Of a stretch of DNA of 64,000 nt, positions 9,064-17,780 are shown piece after piece. Origin of the DNA: Bog-756 sp963813525 (lineage in GTDB: Bacteria > Actinomycetota > Acidimicrobiia > Acidimicrobiales > RAAP-2); contig CAWEZI010000002.1 of assembly GCA_963813525.1 (NCBI GenBank), positions 1 to 64,000 of the forward strand, in the 5' to 3' direction. The stretch's first letter is position 1, and each line of letters begins with the position of its first letter. A program made the translations under genes and the position numbers. A model generated the notes under the pieces. The model did not search any database. It was given only the letters and a program-made list of their open reading frames with translations, and was not told where the DNA came from.

Positions 9064-9828
9064 TCACTTCGGAGCGAAGCGCTGGCCTGCGTCGAGACGG
9101 ATGGTACCTCCGTTCAACATGGGGTTCTCGACGATGGCCACCACCAGCCGGGCGAACTCGTCCGGGCGGCCCATCCTCTTGGGAAAGGCGGCGTCGGCCG
9201 TGAGCTTGTCGGCGTAGTCGTCGGGGATGCCGGCGGTGATCCCGGTCAGGAACAGGCTCGGGGCGATGGCATCGACCCGGATCCCGTACGACCCCAGGTC
9301 CCGGGCCATCGTGAGGGTCATGCCGGCGATGCCGGCCTTGGCCGCGGCGTAGGCAACCTGACCGATCTGTCCTTCGAAGGCGGCGATGGAGGACGTGTTC
9401 ACGATCACCCCCCGCTCGCCGTCCTCAGGTTGGTTGTCGGCCATGTACATGGCTTGCAGGCGGTTGAGGTTGAAGGTGGCGACCAGGTTGAGCTCCACCA
9501 CCCGCCGGAATTCGTCGAGCGGGTGGGGTCCCGAGTGGGAAAGGGTCTTGCGGGCGATACCGCCACCGGCGGTGTTAACCGCCACGTGAAGCCCACCGAG
9601 AGATCCGACCGCATCGGCCAAAGCTGCCTCGGTCTCTTCGGCGTTGGTGACGTCGCACGGATGGAAGGTGGCCCCGTTCCCGAGGCTGGAGGCGACGGTG
9701 TCGCCGGACGAGATCGGCAGGTCGAGGATGGCCACCCGCGCTCCCCTTTTGGCCAGGAGCTCGGCGGTGGCGCGGGCCATCCCCGAGGCCCCACCCACGA
9801 CTACTGCCTTCTTGCCTGCTATCTCCAT
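9064..9828 (-). CDS. SDR oxidoreductase, 3-hydroxyacyl-CoA dehydrogenase-like
   Basis: A 254-residue short-chain dehydrogenase starting at MEIAGKKAVVVGGASGMARA, whose glycine motif binds NAD(P). Other marks are the NTAGGG strand, the catalytic Ser in VNTSSIAAFEGQ and YAAAKAG with Tyr and Lys. The pattern, including GQIGQVAYAAAKAGIAGMTL and the C-terminal MLNGGTIRLDAG, resembles HSD10-type 3-hydroxy-2-methylacyl-CoA dehydrogenases. The ATG at 9828 is preferred over an upstream extension that matches no SDR. Its position between an aldolase and an acyl-CoA ligase fits beta-oxidation of a branched substrate. Confidence 0.88.
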   Translation of the reverse strand: MEIAGKKAVVVGGASGMARATAELLAKRGARVAILDLPISSGDTVASSLGNGATFHPCDVTNAEETEAALADAVGSLGGLHVAVNTAGGGIARKTLSHSGPHPLDEFRRVVELNLVATFNLNRLQAMYMADNQPEDGERGVIVNTSSIAAFEGQIGQVAYAAAKAGIAGMTLTMARDLGSYGIRVDAIAPSLFLTGITAGIPDDYADKLTADAAFPKRMGRPDEFARLVVAIVENPMLNGGTIRLDAGQRFAPK

Positions 9829-9926
9829 GCGGTCCTCTCTCTGTGGGGTTCTCTTTCTGACCTTCTGTACGACGTGGGTCCTGTGCGGCTCGGTCACTAC
9901 GGCGAAGCTTGGGCCGGCGGGGTGGG

Positions 9927-10691
9927 TCAGCGGCGGGGGGCGACGCCCGCACACCGGGGAGCGAGCAGCGTGGGATCCTTTCGAAGCTCGCGCCGGGCCA
10001 TGGCCTCGAAGAATCCTATGAAACCCTCACCGTCCGATGAGGCGAAGAAGGAGCGGGCCGGATCGGGGAGCTGGCGGCCGGAGCCCAACGATTCGACGTA
10101 CCAGGCACGCCGGCTGCGGTACTCGAGGGCCACGGCGCGCTGGTGGGCGGCCCGGATGCTGCCGGCGGTGATGAACACACCGTGATTGACCAGAAGGGCC
10201 AGGTCGGCCGTTCCCATGGCGGCCACGGCCCGGGCCGCGCTGTCGCGGGAGTCGACCGGCCCGTCGTACTCGTCGACGATCGCCAACTCCCCACCTCCCA
10301 GGGCCGAGCTCTGGTCGTAGCAACCCGGTAGTCGGGCCATGTCGGCCCACACCGTGCCGAATCGGGGATGGCTGTGCACGGCCACGGTGGTGCCCGGACG
10401 CTGCCGGTGGAGCTCGAGGTGGAGGGGGATGCCCAGGGGAACCGGCCACTCGCCCTCGAGAACGTTGCCGTCGAGATCGATGCGCAGGATGTCGTCGGGG
10501 TGCAGTTCTTCCCACAGCAAGTACCACGGGTTGCACAGGAGGGTCCCGTCGGGCTGGCGGTAGGTGATGTGACCGGCCAGATGATCGTCGTAACCCTCCC
10601 GCCACAGGGTGCGGGCCAGGAGAACGAGCTCCTGGCGGGGCGTGAGGTCGGGGAGGAGAGCGTCCGCAGTCGGTGTGAACGGAAGAGTCAC
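9927..10691 (-). CDS. Class II aldolase/adducin domain protein
   Basis: A 254-residue protein with the metal-binding histidines of class II aldolases: HSHP in VAVHSHPRFG and NHGVF further on, plus HITYRQPDGTLLCNPW near the start. Relatives cleave or decarboxylate hydroxy- or oxo-acids, using Zn. The GTG start overlaps the stop codon of the upstream amidohydrolase as GTGA (10688-10691), implying translational coupling. The open frame continues far upstream inside the amidohydrolase, but that part is an out-of-frame shadow. The substrate is unknown; coupling suggests it acts on the amidohydrolase product. Confidence 0.88.
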   Translation of the reverse strand: MTLPFTPTADALLPDLTPRQELVLLARTLWREGYDDHLAGHITYRQPDGTLLCNPWYLLWEELHPDDILRIDLDGNVLEGEWPVPLGIPLHLELHRQRPGTTVAVHSHPRFGTVWADMARLPGCYDQSSALGGGELAIVDEYDGPVDSRDSAARAVAAMGTADLALLVNHGVFITAGSIRAAHQRAVALEYRSRRAWYVESLGSGRQLPDPARSFFASSDGEGFIGFFEAMARRELRKDPTLLAPRCAGVAPRR

Positions 10692-11884
10692 GGCAATACC
10701 TGGTCGGGCAGGGGCCACCGGTAGAGGGCGGCGGCGTTGCCACAACAGAGCTTCCGCAGCTCGTGGTCGGGGAGGTGGCCCCAGCACCGTTCGATGACCG
10801 ACTGGGTGTCGGGCCAGGTGGAGTCGCCGTGCGGGTAGTCGACCTCCACCATGATGTGGTCGATGCCGATCCGGTGGCGTGTGTCGATGGTGGACGGATC
10901 GTCGATGGTGCAGAACCAGAAGTTGCGGGCCAGCGCTTCGGCCGGGAGCAACCCCGAGGAGTCGTAGTCCCGCCCGTAGCCGGAGCGTTCCACAATGTTG
11001 TCTAGGCGATCGGCCAGCATGGCCACCCATCCGATGCCGCCCTCGCTCATGGCGATCTTGATGCCCGGGTAGCGCGCCGGGATGCCCGACCACACCCACT
11101 CGGCACATGCGGACAAGGACATCTGGCCGAACAGGGTGGCTCCCAGCGCTATCAGGGGACCGTCGACCGGTAGCTCGGGCATCCCCGACGACCCGACATG
11201 GAGGGAGATGACGGTGTCGGTCTCCTCGCAGGCAGCCAGTACCGGATCCCAGTATCCCGAAAACAGGCTGGGCAGCCCGATGCGGTGTGGGCGCTCCGGA
11301 AGGGTGACCGAACGGAAACCGCGCTCGGCGTTCCGACGGATCTCCTCGGCACCCTGTTCGGCGTCGGACAGGAAGGTGATCCCGCACGGGATGATGCGAT
11401 CGGGGTAGGGCTGCCACCACGCTTCGTAGAGCCAGTCGTTCCATGCCCGGGTCACGGCCAGTCCGAGCTCGGGGTCCTGGGCCGCCGAAAACACCCTCCC
11501 GCAGAACCCGGTGATCATGGAAGGGAAGTTGAGGGACGCCCAGACACCGTTGATATCCATGTCGGCGATGCGGGCGTCGATGTCCCAGCAGCCCCGGCGC
11601 ATGTCCTCGAAGCGGGTCGGCTCGAGCGTGACGCACTCGGGGCGTCTCCCGGCGACGGCGTTCATCCCCACCTGTGAGTACCGGGCGCCGTCGAACTCCC
11701 AGAGCTGGTGCCCTTTGGAGTTCTCGATGACCCGAGGGGCACGGTCGACGAATTTCCGGGCGAGACGACCCTCGAACATGTCCGGCGGCTCGACCAGATG
11801 ATCGTCCACCGAAATCACCGTGAACCGCACCAACCGGGGGTCCGGATCCGGCAGCAGCGTCCCGGGTCGGGTTGCGATCCTCAT
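10688..11884 (-). CDS. Amidohydrolase family 2 protein (metal-dependent hydrolase/decarboxylase)
   Basis: 398 residues of the ACMSD-like amidohydrolase-2 family. The metal-binding start VDDHLVEPPDMF (HxxEP type), a mid-protein His in SLHVGSSG, the EGGIGWVAMLADRLD segment and the Asp of VEVDYPHGDSTWPD are present. Family members decarboxylate or hydrolyse aromatic and cyclic acids. It begins the four-gene minus-strand operon, overlaps the aldolase by 4 nt and diverges from an F420-type LLM oxidoreductase 111 bp away. Such amidohydrolase/LLM pairs are common in actinobacterial catabolic islands. Confidence 0.9.
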   Translation of the reverse strand: MRIATRPGTLLPDPDPRLVRFTVISVDDHLVEPPDMFEGRLARKFVDRAPRVIENSKGHQLWEFDGARYSQVGMNAVAGRRPECVTLEPTRFEDMRRGCWDIDARIADMDINGVWASLNFPSMITGFCGRVFSAAQDPELGLAVTRAWNDWLYEAWWQPYPDRIIPCGITFLSDAEQGAEEIRRNAERGFRSVTLPERPHRIGLPSLFSGYWDPVLAACEETDTVISLHVGSSGMPELPVDGPLIALGATLFGQMSLSACAEWVWSGIPARYPGIKIAMSEGGIGWVAMLADRLDNIVERSGYGRDYDSSGLLPAEALARNFWFCTIDDPSTIDTRHRIGIDHIMVEVDYPHGDSTWPDTQSVIERCWGHLPDHELRKLCCGNAAALYRWPLPDQVLP

Positions 11885-11995
11885 CCCGTTGTCCCCACCA
11901 GGCGATTATGCCAGCTCAATGGGGCGTCCCTCCTCGGGGATGACCGCCCTACGCTCGGACCGAGTCCCCGTCGTTGCCTCGTTGAAAGGAACCCC

Positions 11996-12874
11996 ATGAA
12001 AGTCGGCATCCACTACGCCAATTTCACCCTTCCCGGTGGCCCCGAATCGATGGCCCCCACCCTGGCGGCAACGGCTCGGGCCGCCGAGGCAGGGGGTTGC
12101 GACACATTCACCCTGATGGACCACTGGTTCCAGATGGAGGAGTTCGCCACCGCCCAGGACCCCATGCTCGAGGGCTACACGTCGCTCGGCTACCTGGCCG
12201 GACTCACCCAGACCATGACCCTTGGTCTGCTGGTCACCGGCGTGACCTATCGGTACCCGGGACTGCTGGCCAAGATCGTCACCACCCTCGATGTCCTGTC
12301 CGGCGGCCGCGGCCAGCTGGGCATCGGGGCGGCCTGGTACGAACGCGAACACGCCGCCCTCGGGGTTCCCTTCCCGCCGCTCAGCGAACGATTCGAACGG
12401 CTGGAGGAGACTCTTCAGATCTGCCACCAGATGTGGAGCGACGACGACGGCCCTTATATCGGTGCGCACTACCAGCTGGCCGAGACCATCTGCTCGCCCC
12501 GACCGGTCAGCCGGCCGCGGCCGCCGATCCTGGTGGGCGGCAGCGGGGAGCGCAAGACGCTGCGTCTGGTGGCCCGCTATGCCGACGCCTGCAACCTATT
12601 CGCTCCCGATCGGGACGTGGTGGCCCACAAGCTCGAGGTGCTGGCCCGCCACTGCGACGCCGAGAGCCGTGATCCGGACAGCATCCGAAAGACGATCCTC
12701 GGTTTCGCCGATCCCTTCACCGACACCGCCGCCTTCTTCGCCACCATGGACGACTACGCCAAGCTCGGCATCGACCTGGTCGAGTTCATGCCGCCCGCCC
12801 CCGATCCTGCGGCATGGGTGGGCCGGCTCGGGGAGGAGATCGTGCCGAAACTGGCCGAGATGGGCGGGAGCTGA
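11996..12874 (+). CDS. LLM-class oxidoreductase (2), probably F420-dependent
   Basis: 292 residues starting at an ATG with GAAAGGA 5 bp upstream. MKVGIHYANFTLPGG, FTLMDHWFQMEEF, LLVTGVTYRYPGLLAKIVTTLDVLSGGRGQLGIGAAW and PRPPILVGGSGERKTLRLVARYADACN are typical of F420-dependent luciferase-like enzymes of the TIGR03560 type. The enzyme should move a hydride between F420 and an unknown carbonyl or alkene. It is transcribed away from the amidohydrolase operon and converges on the cytochrome b operon with only 22 bp between stops. Confidence 0.9.
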   Translation: MKVGIHYANFTLPGGPESMAPTLAATARAAEAGGCDTFTLMDHWFQMEEFATAQDPMLEGYTSLGYLAGLTQTMTLGLLVTGVTYRYPGLLAKIVTTLDVLSGGRGQLGIGAAWYEREHAALGVPFPPLSERFERLEETLQICHQMWSDDDGPYIGAHYQLAETICSPRPVSRPRPPILVGGSGERKTLRLVARYADACNLFAPDRDVVAHKLEVLARHCDAESRDPDSIRKTILGFADPFTDTAAFFATMDDYAKLGIDLVEFMPPAPDPAAWVGRLGEEIVPKLAEMGGS

Positions 12875-12896
12875 GGACCTACGGACGTGGCGGTGG

Positions 12897-13868
12897 TCAG
12901 GCCGACCGGGAACGGGCCATCGTGCGGTAGTGCTGACGCCATATGAGCCGGTACACGCGACTCCAGCGTGGGATGGAGCGGAGACCGGGGATGAAGGGCA
13001 GGAAGACGAGACCGAGGGTCAGGACCATCATGATGGCCCATACCTGCAGGTCGCCGCTGGCTGACGTGCTCATGGGCGGGACCTGATACCAGAGGGTGTA
13101 GAGCCAGAGCCAAGCCTGACCGGGATAATTGCCGGTCTCGTTCATCATTCCCCACTGGTCGCCAGACAGGTGCTGATTTTGGGCCAGGTCAGCCAAGTAG
13201 GTGCCATCGGCGATGAAGAGGAGGGGCTTGGTGTAGTCGGTCCCGTAGAACTGCCGGGAGCTGAGCAGGGCCCCGTCGAGGGATCCACTCTGGGCCATGG
13301 AGGTGAGCGAGGAGATGATCGGCCCGACCGGACCGTAGTTCCCGGGGGGGACCCGCAAGACGCCCTGGACCGAGGAGGCATTGGCCACCGCCTTCTCGTA
13401 GGCCGTCGTCCATTTGGTCTGTTGGCCCGGCGGTGCCGTGGTGTAACGGGCGAGAGCGGCCTGCACGGCCGGGTGGTCGGGGAGGGTCTCGAGGGGGGCG
13501 ATGACGAAGTCGTCGGCCGTGTTGATCGGGTGGTGTACGCCCAACCACTGCTCTGGCGAGAACGGGCCGATCGACTGTGACGATCCCGGGGTGTTGTTGT
13601 ACGGAGGGCCGTAAGTGGCGGTGGCGCTGGTCCCATCCAGCTCGGTGATGGCAGTTTGGGCGAAGTCCACCGGATTGGCCGTCGACCACGACTTGACGGT
13701 CACCGGCTTTTCGTCCGGCGACGAGAAGACGACGGCCAAGGCCACGACGAGCAGGACCACCACCACCAGAGCGATGATGAACTCCTTGACCAGGTCGTAG
13801 GGCTCGTAGGCCCCGTGCCAGTCGACGACGTCCCGGTCGGGATTGAACTTCCGGCGTCGTGAGGTCAC
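12897..13868 (-). CDS. Two-TM protein of cytochrome b operon (PetD-like start, unknown core)
   Basis: 323 residues: a cytoplasmic start FNPDRDVVDWHGAYEPYDLVKEF, one membrane helix (about residues 28-50), a polar domain of about 210 residues likely outside the membrane, and a second helix near the C-terminus (VWAIMMVLTLGLVFLPFIPGL) followed by a basic tail. The YEPYDLVKE start recalls the C-terminal half of cytochrome b, but the subunit-IV core is missing. The GTG overlaps the cytochrome b stop as GTGA. It is probably a dedicated subunit of that complex; the large polar domain has no motif I know, and no haem-binding CxxCH. Confidence 0.7.
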   Translation of the reverse strand: MTSRRRKFNPDRDVVDWHGAYEPYDLVKEFIIALVVVVLLVVALAVVFSSPDEKPVTVKSWSTANPVDFAQTAITELDGTSATATYGPPYNNTPGSSQSIGPFSPEQWLGVHHPINTADDFVIAPLETLPDHPAVQAALARYTTAPPGQQTKWTTAYEKAVANASSVQGVLRVPPGNYGPVGPIISSLTSMAQSGSLDGALLSSRQFYGTDYTKPLLFIADGTYLADLAQNQHLSGDQWGMMNETGNYPGQAWLWLYTLWYQVPPMSTSASGDLQVWAIMMVLTLGLVFLPFIPGLRSIPRWSRVYRLIWRQHYRTMARSRSA

Positions 13869-14602
13869 GCGACGTCCTCCTGCAGAGGTGCGTCCGCCGC
13901 CGCCAGCCCGCCATCGCGGTTGGCGGCCTCCTCGTGGTCGGCGAAGGGAGGGACGACACCGCGGCGGCGGACCAGAAGGACATGAACGCCGACCAGCAGC
14001 ACCACGCAGAGGGGCAGCAGGACGATGTGCCACATGAGCATCTGACCGAAGTTGGTGACGTTGAAGATGGCCCCTGCGCCCGTGGAGTTGATCCCGTCCT
14101 TGGCCTGGGTGCTTATCCATTGGGAGTCGAAGTTCTGTTGGGACAGGTAGCCGGTGAAGGCGGCGCCGACGGAGATGACAAACGAGACGACTCCGGTGAT
14201 CCAGGTCGCCCGTCGGCGTCCACGCCAGGCGGCCATGAAGAACTTGCCCCACAGGTGGACGACCATGGCGAAGAAGAAGACTTCGACGCTCCATAAGTGG
14301 AGCGAGTTGACGAACAGGCCCACGGTGGAGACGTGCCACCAGGTGGGCCCGAAGACGGCCAGTACGCAGCCGGTGACAATGACAACCGACAGGGCGGCCA
14401 GGGTGAGGACACCGAAGACGTAGATCCACGACGCCACATACGCTGGTTGGCGGTCAGGCATGAGCCGCTCAGGAGGAAAGGCGTCGACGGCCGCGTGCCG
14501 TAGCCTGGCTGTGAGCTGACCAGCATCTTCGGGCCGGTTGGCGCTCGGGGAATCCCGGGTTTCGTCGTTGGCCTTGGTGATCGCATCGGTTTGTACTGTC
14601 AT
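13865..14602 (-). CDS. Cytochrome b (N-terminal, b6-type) subunit
   Basis: 245 residues with four membrane helices and four haem-ligand histidines: His102/His116 (NSLHLWSVEVFFFAMVVHLW) and His192/His207 (WHIVLLPLCVVLLVGVH). The spacings of 14 and 15 positions match cytochrome b6 rather than mitochondrial cytochrome b. It should carry electrons from quinol through two b haems. Its start overlaps the stop of the small upstream gene (ATGA) and its stop overlaps the next start (GTGA). No Rieske protein, cytochrome c or terminal oxidase lies nearby, so the electron acceptor is unknown. Confidence 0.88.
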   Translation of the reverse strand: MTVQTDAITKANDETRDSPSANRPEDAGQLTARLRHAAVDAFPPERLMPDRQPAYVASWIYVFGVLTLAALSVVIVTGCVLAVFGPTWWHVSTVGLFVNSLHLWSVEVFFFAMVVHLWGKFFMAAWRGRRRATWITGVVSFVISVGAAFTGYLSQQNFDSQWISTQAKDGINSTGAGAIFNVTNFGQMLMWHIVLLPLCVVLLVGVHVLLVRRRGVVPPFADHEEAANRDGGLAAADAPLQEDVA

Positions 14603-14790
14603 TCTCCTCCGCCTCCGTGACGTCGGAAGGGGATGAGGATGGCAGCCACGAACACCGTCACCATCAGCCCGATGAGTACGAGGTTGGCCACCGAAATCTG
14701 GATGAACCCCCAGTGGACGTAGTGACCGGTCCTGTTGAGATCGATGAGGCTTCCGAGTAGGCGGTCAGGGGAAGATACGAAAGGCACCAT
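14599..14790 (-). CDS. Small single-TM protein leading the cytochrome b operon
   Basis: 63 residues with one strong helix (ISVANLVLIGLMVTVFVAAIL) and a basic tail FRRHGGGGE. The ATG at 14790 has AGGAGG 8 bp upstream; a GTG two codons earlier is too close to that site. A 4-nt overlap with cytochrome b shows tight co-translation. Small one-helix subunits are common in bc and b6f complexes, so a structural role beside the cytochrome is likely, but I know no named family. Confidence 0.7.
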   Translation of the reverse strand: MVPFVSSPDRLLGSLIDLNRTGHYVHWGFIQISVANLVLIGLMVTVFVAAILIPFRRHGGGGE

Positions 14791-15126
14791 GTTCACTACC
14801 TCCTGGGAGCGAGGTTAGGTATGCCGGTCGGTTACTGATAGGGCCGAAAGTCCCGATGACGGACGGGGCGTGATTGTCCAGACGAGGGCGGCCTGCCAAT
14901 CCTTCTGGCCACAAGTCGCATCGGTAGGGGGAGGCGGTCGCCCCCAGGTGCCGACCGTCGGCGGTGGAGGTGGGGCGAAGGCGGGCTCGGGCGCCATCAG
15001 TCCCGCTTTACGTGCCGTTATCGTGGTCGTGCGCACTCGACCCACGAAACAGATGCGGTCACGACGGAAGGATCCGACTCGAGCCGCGGCGCGAGGCGGC
15101 GCGTAGCGATCACCATCATCGTTGTA
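14791..15126. other. 336-bp divergent intergenic region
   Basis: This region lies between the cytochrome b operon (minus) and the amidase-like gene (plus). Minus-strand bases 14815-14997 could encode a Pro-rich 60-residue peptide, but it has no clear ribosome-binding site. On the plus strand the amidase frame stays open upstream of its first start codon without another start. Promoters for both directions must lie here. Confidence 0.4.
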
Positions 15127-16080
15127 GTGGTGATAGCCGGTGCCGTCACCGGTGTGGCTGTCGTGGCTACGACAAGGAGAGATCCCCGTCGGGTCGCCCA
15201 CCAATCGGTCAAAACCCCGCCGCGGTCGCAGGCTCTCGATCCCGCTGTTTTCGCCACCGGATCGTGTGTGGCCTTCCGACCGACCAAGGGTGACCGCAAC
15301 GTCACGGTGGTGCTCGACGCCGGCCACGGTGGCCTCGACCCCGGAGCGGTCGGGATCACCCAGCTCGGGAAGACCATCGATGAGGCTTCGGAGACCCTGC
15401 CGGTCGAGTTCGACGCCATGGCCCTCCTGCGGGCCGACGGGTTCAGGGTGGTGGTGACCCGGACCGGCAACTCAAGCGTCGTCCGCCTGACCCCGGCCGA
15501 CGTCTCGGGCAGCGAGCTCAGCCTGCAAGGGGCCCATGACGACGTGGCCGCCCGGGCCCAATGCGCCGACGATGCCAAGGCGAGCGCCCTGGTCGGCATC
15601 TACTTCGACGCCGGAGGAACGGAAGAGAACGCGGGCATCATCACCGCCTATGACGCCGATCGGCCCTTTTCGGCGGCGAACCTGACGCTGGCCAATCTGG
15701 TCCAGGACGACGTCCTGGCCCGAATGAACGCCCAGGGTTGGGCCATACCCAACGACGGTGTGCAGACCGACGACACCCTCGGCTCGGTAAGTGGTGATCC
15801 CTACAGCGGGGGACTGGCCGCCGAGGCCGCCGACTACGGCCACATCATGTTGATCGGACCGGCCATGCCCGGTTATTTCTCGACACCCAGCAACATGCCC
15901 GGTGTGGTGACCGAACCGCTGTACATCACCGATCCGTTCGAAGGGTCGATCGCCGACAGCGCCGTCGGGCAACAGGCGATCGCCCAAGGAATCGCTACCG
16001 CCGTCGAGCAGTTCCTTCCTCCGCCACCCCCACCGGTCCGGAAGGGATCCCAGCCGAAAGAATCCAAGGCGGCCAGCTGA
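15127..16080 (+). CDS. N-acetylmuramoyl-L-alanine amidase family 3, with altered zinc site
   Basis: 317 residues with an N-terminal hydrophobic anchor, so extracytoplasmic. The amidase-3 fold is clear: VVLDAGHGGLDPGA (zinc ligand His67), Glu86 in DEASETL, a TR motif after the second strand, and PGVVTEPLYITDPFE, which carries the catalytic Glu. However, the third zinc ligand, normally His in SIHAN, is Tyr159 (GIYFDAGG; codon TAC at 15601). The enzyme may be weakened, use another ligand, or bind peptidoglycan without cutting it. The GTG start is the first start codon in frame. Confidence 0.8.
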   Translation: MVIAGAVTGVAVVATTRRDPRRVAHQSVKTPPRSQALDPAVFATGSCVAFRPTKGDRNVTVVLDAGHGGLDPGAVGITQLGKTIDEASETLPVEFDAMALLRADGFRVVVTRTGNSSVVRLTPADVSGSELSLQGAHDDVAARAQCADDAKASALVGIYFDAGGTEENAGIITAYDADRPFSAANLTLANLVQDDVLARMNAQGWAIPNDGVQTDDTLGSVSGDPYSGGLAAEAADYGHIMLIGPAMPGYFSTPSNMPGVVTEPLYITDPFEGSIADSAVGQQAIAQGIATAVEQFLPPPPPPVRKGSQPKESKAAS

Positions 16081-16142
16081 GGCCGATCAGCTGAGGCCGA
16101 TCATCTGAGGCTGGTCAGCGCTCCTGATCAGCGCTCCCGATC
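16075..16142. repeat. Tandem 13-14-bp repeat between convergent stops
   Basis: Two exact copies of AGCTGAGGCCGATC (16075-16088, 16089-16102) are followed by three degenerate copies (16103-16116, 16117-16129, 16130-16142). The array runs from the amidase stop codon to the stop codon of the GH13 gene. Confidence 0.8.
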
Positions 16143-17751
16143 AGCCAAGTCGGATCAGCGCGCCTTGGCCCGGACCGAGGGTTATCTGCCCCTCGACGGC
16201 CTGACCGTCTTGATTCCGGTCGGTGGCGATGGCAATGGCCCCGGTCACACCCTCGAGGGTCACCGGGGCCGTCCCGAGGTTGAGGGCGGTGGCGAACCCG
16301 TCCCCGCGGGTCCACAGCCAGGTGTCGGGGGGCGAAGGCTGGGACCGGTAGGCGCCGCTGTGCAGATCGGGGCTGGCTCGCCGCAGGGCGATGAGGTCGC
16401 GGGTGAAGGTGAGGACCGAGTCCGGATCGTGGCGCTGGGCGGCCACGTTGCACCCCGTCGGAGTGGTCATCGGGAGCCAGGTCTCGGTGTCGGGGGTGGT
16501 GAAGCCCCGCCCGGGCCCGTCGTCCCAGGCAAGAGGGGACCGCTCAGGGTCCCGCCCGGTGACAGCCGGCCAGTAGCGCCGGCCGACCGGGTCGCGGAGC
16601 GCCTCCTCGGTCAGGACGGCGTCGGGCAACCCGATCTCGTCACCCTGATAGATGACCGGCGTGCCGCGCAAGGTGAGCAGGGCCAGCAGGATGCATCGGA
16701 TGGTGCCGGGATGGCCCTCCGCCCAGCGGGTGGCCAGGCGGGACGTGTCGAGATTGGAGCCGGTCCACACCGGCCACGCCCCTTCCGGCAGGATGCGCTC
16801 GGTCTCCTCGACTACAGCCCGTAGGGCGTCTGCTCGGAAGTCGGCATGCAGCCAGGGCAGGTTGAAAGCCATGTGCAACTCGTCGGCGCCGTCGCCGTAA
16901 TAGGGGGGAATCATGTCGAGCCGGTGCACGTCGGTCTCCCCGAGGAGGACCCGGGGCGGGTCGTAGCGGTCAGCCAGTGTTCGCCAACCACGGAGGATCT
17001 CGTGCACTTCGGGTCGGTTGGCGTTGTAGGCCATGCGTTGACCGAAGATCTGCTCCATCAACGAGTCCTCGTCCGTGGCCGGTGGGTTGTCGCGGAGAGC
17101 GGCGTCCTTGATCAGCATGTTGCACACATCGATGCGGAACCCGGCCACACCGCGGTCCCACCAGAAGCGGATGATGTCTTCGAAGGCACGGTGCACAGCC
17201 GGGTTCCACCAGTTGAGGTCCGGTTGCTCGCGGGTGAAGTTGTGCAGGTAGTACTGGCCCGAAGCCTGGTCCAGGGACCAGGCCGGTCCCCCGAATTGGG
17301 CGATCCAGTTGTTGGGCCGGTCGCCGCCGGGTCCCGGATCGGCCCACACGTACCAGTCGCGGTGCTCGGCCTCGGGCGACGAGCGGGCGTCGACGAACCA
17401 GGGGTGGTGCTCACTGGTGTGGTTGGGCACCAGGTCGAGCAGGATCTGGATCCCCCGGCGGCCGGCCTCGGCCACCAACGCATCGAGTGTTTCGAGTGAT
17501 CCGTAGGCGGGGTCGACTGCGCAGTAGTCGGCCACGTCGTAGCCCCAGTCGGCGTTGGGCGATGGGCTGACCGGCGAGAGCCACAGTCCGTCGACGCCCA
17601 GCCAGGCCAAGTGGTCGAGGTGGGCGATCACCCCGGCCAGGTCACCGATTCCGTCGCCGTTGGAATCGGCGAAGGAGCGCGGATAGATCTCGTAGAGAAC
17701 GCCTGCGCGCCACCACGGCAGGGAAGACGGCGAGGGGGAGGGGGTGCCCAT
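16141..17751 (-). CDS. GH13 alpha-glucosidase/oligo-1,6-glucosidase-like enzyme
   Basis: 536 residues of the alpha-amylase family. WWRAGVLYEIYPRSFADSNG and DGLWLSPVSPSPNADWGYDV at the start are typical of oligosaccharide alpha-glucosidases. Catalytic residues are Asp208 (GFRIDVCN), Glu272 (LLGETDVH) and Asp335 (SNLDTSR, in place of the usual NHD). No signal peptide is seen, so it should act on imported alpha-gluco-oligosaccharides. The ATG at 17751 is chosen; a GTG at 17763 is possible. It follows the sugar kinase gene by 29 bp on the same strand. Confidence 0.9.
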   Translation of the reverse strand: MGTPSPSPSSLPWWRAGVLYEIYPRSFADSNGDGIGDLAGVIAHLDHLAWLGVDGLWLSPVSPSPNADWGYDVADYCAVDPAYGSLETLDALVAEAGRRGIQILLDLVPNHTSEHHPWFVDARSSPEAEHRDWYVWADPGPGGDRPNNWIAQFGGPAWSLDQASGQYYLHNFTREQPDLNWWNPAVHRAFEDIIRFWWDRGVAGFRIDVCNMLIKDAALRDNPPATDEDSLMEQIFGQRMAYNANRPEVHEILRGWRTLADRYDPPRVLLGETDVHRLDMIPPYYGDGADELHMAFNLPWLHADFRADALRAVVEETERILPEGAWPVWTGSNLDTSRLATRWAEGHPGTIRCILLALLTLRGTPVIYQGDEIGLPDAVLTEEALRDPVGRRYWPAVTGRDPERSPLAWDDGPGRGFTTPDTETWLPMTTPTGCNVAAQRHDPDSVLTFTRDLIALRRASPDLHSGAYRSQPSPPDTWLWTRGDGFATALNLGTAPVTLEGVTGAIAIATDRNQDGQAVEGQITLGPGQGALIRLG

Positions 17752-17780
17752 GGATCGAGACACTACCGACCGCCCTGCAG

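Noticed and set aside
14815..14997. Pro-rich 60-residue minus-strand frame upstream of the cytochrome b operon
   Set aside because: It has a weak start region and no family. It could be real but cannot be supported; left as part of the intergenic region.
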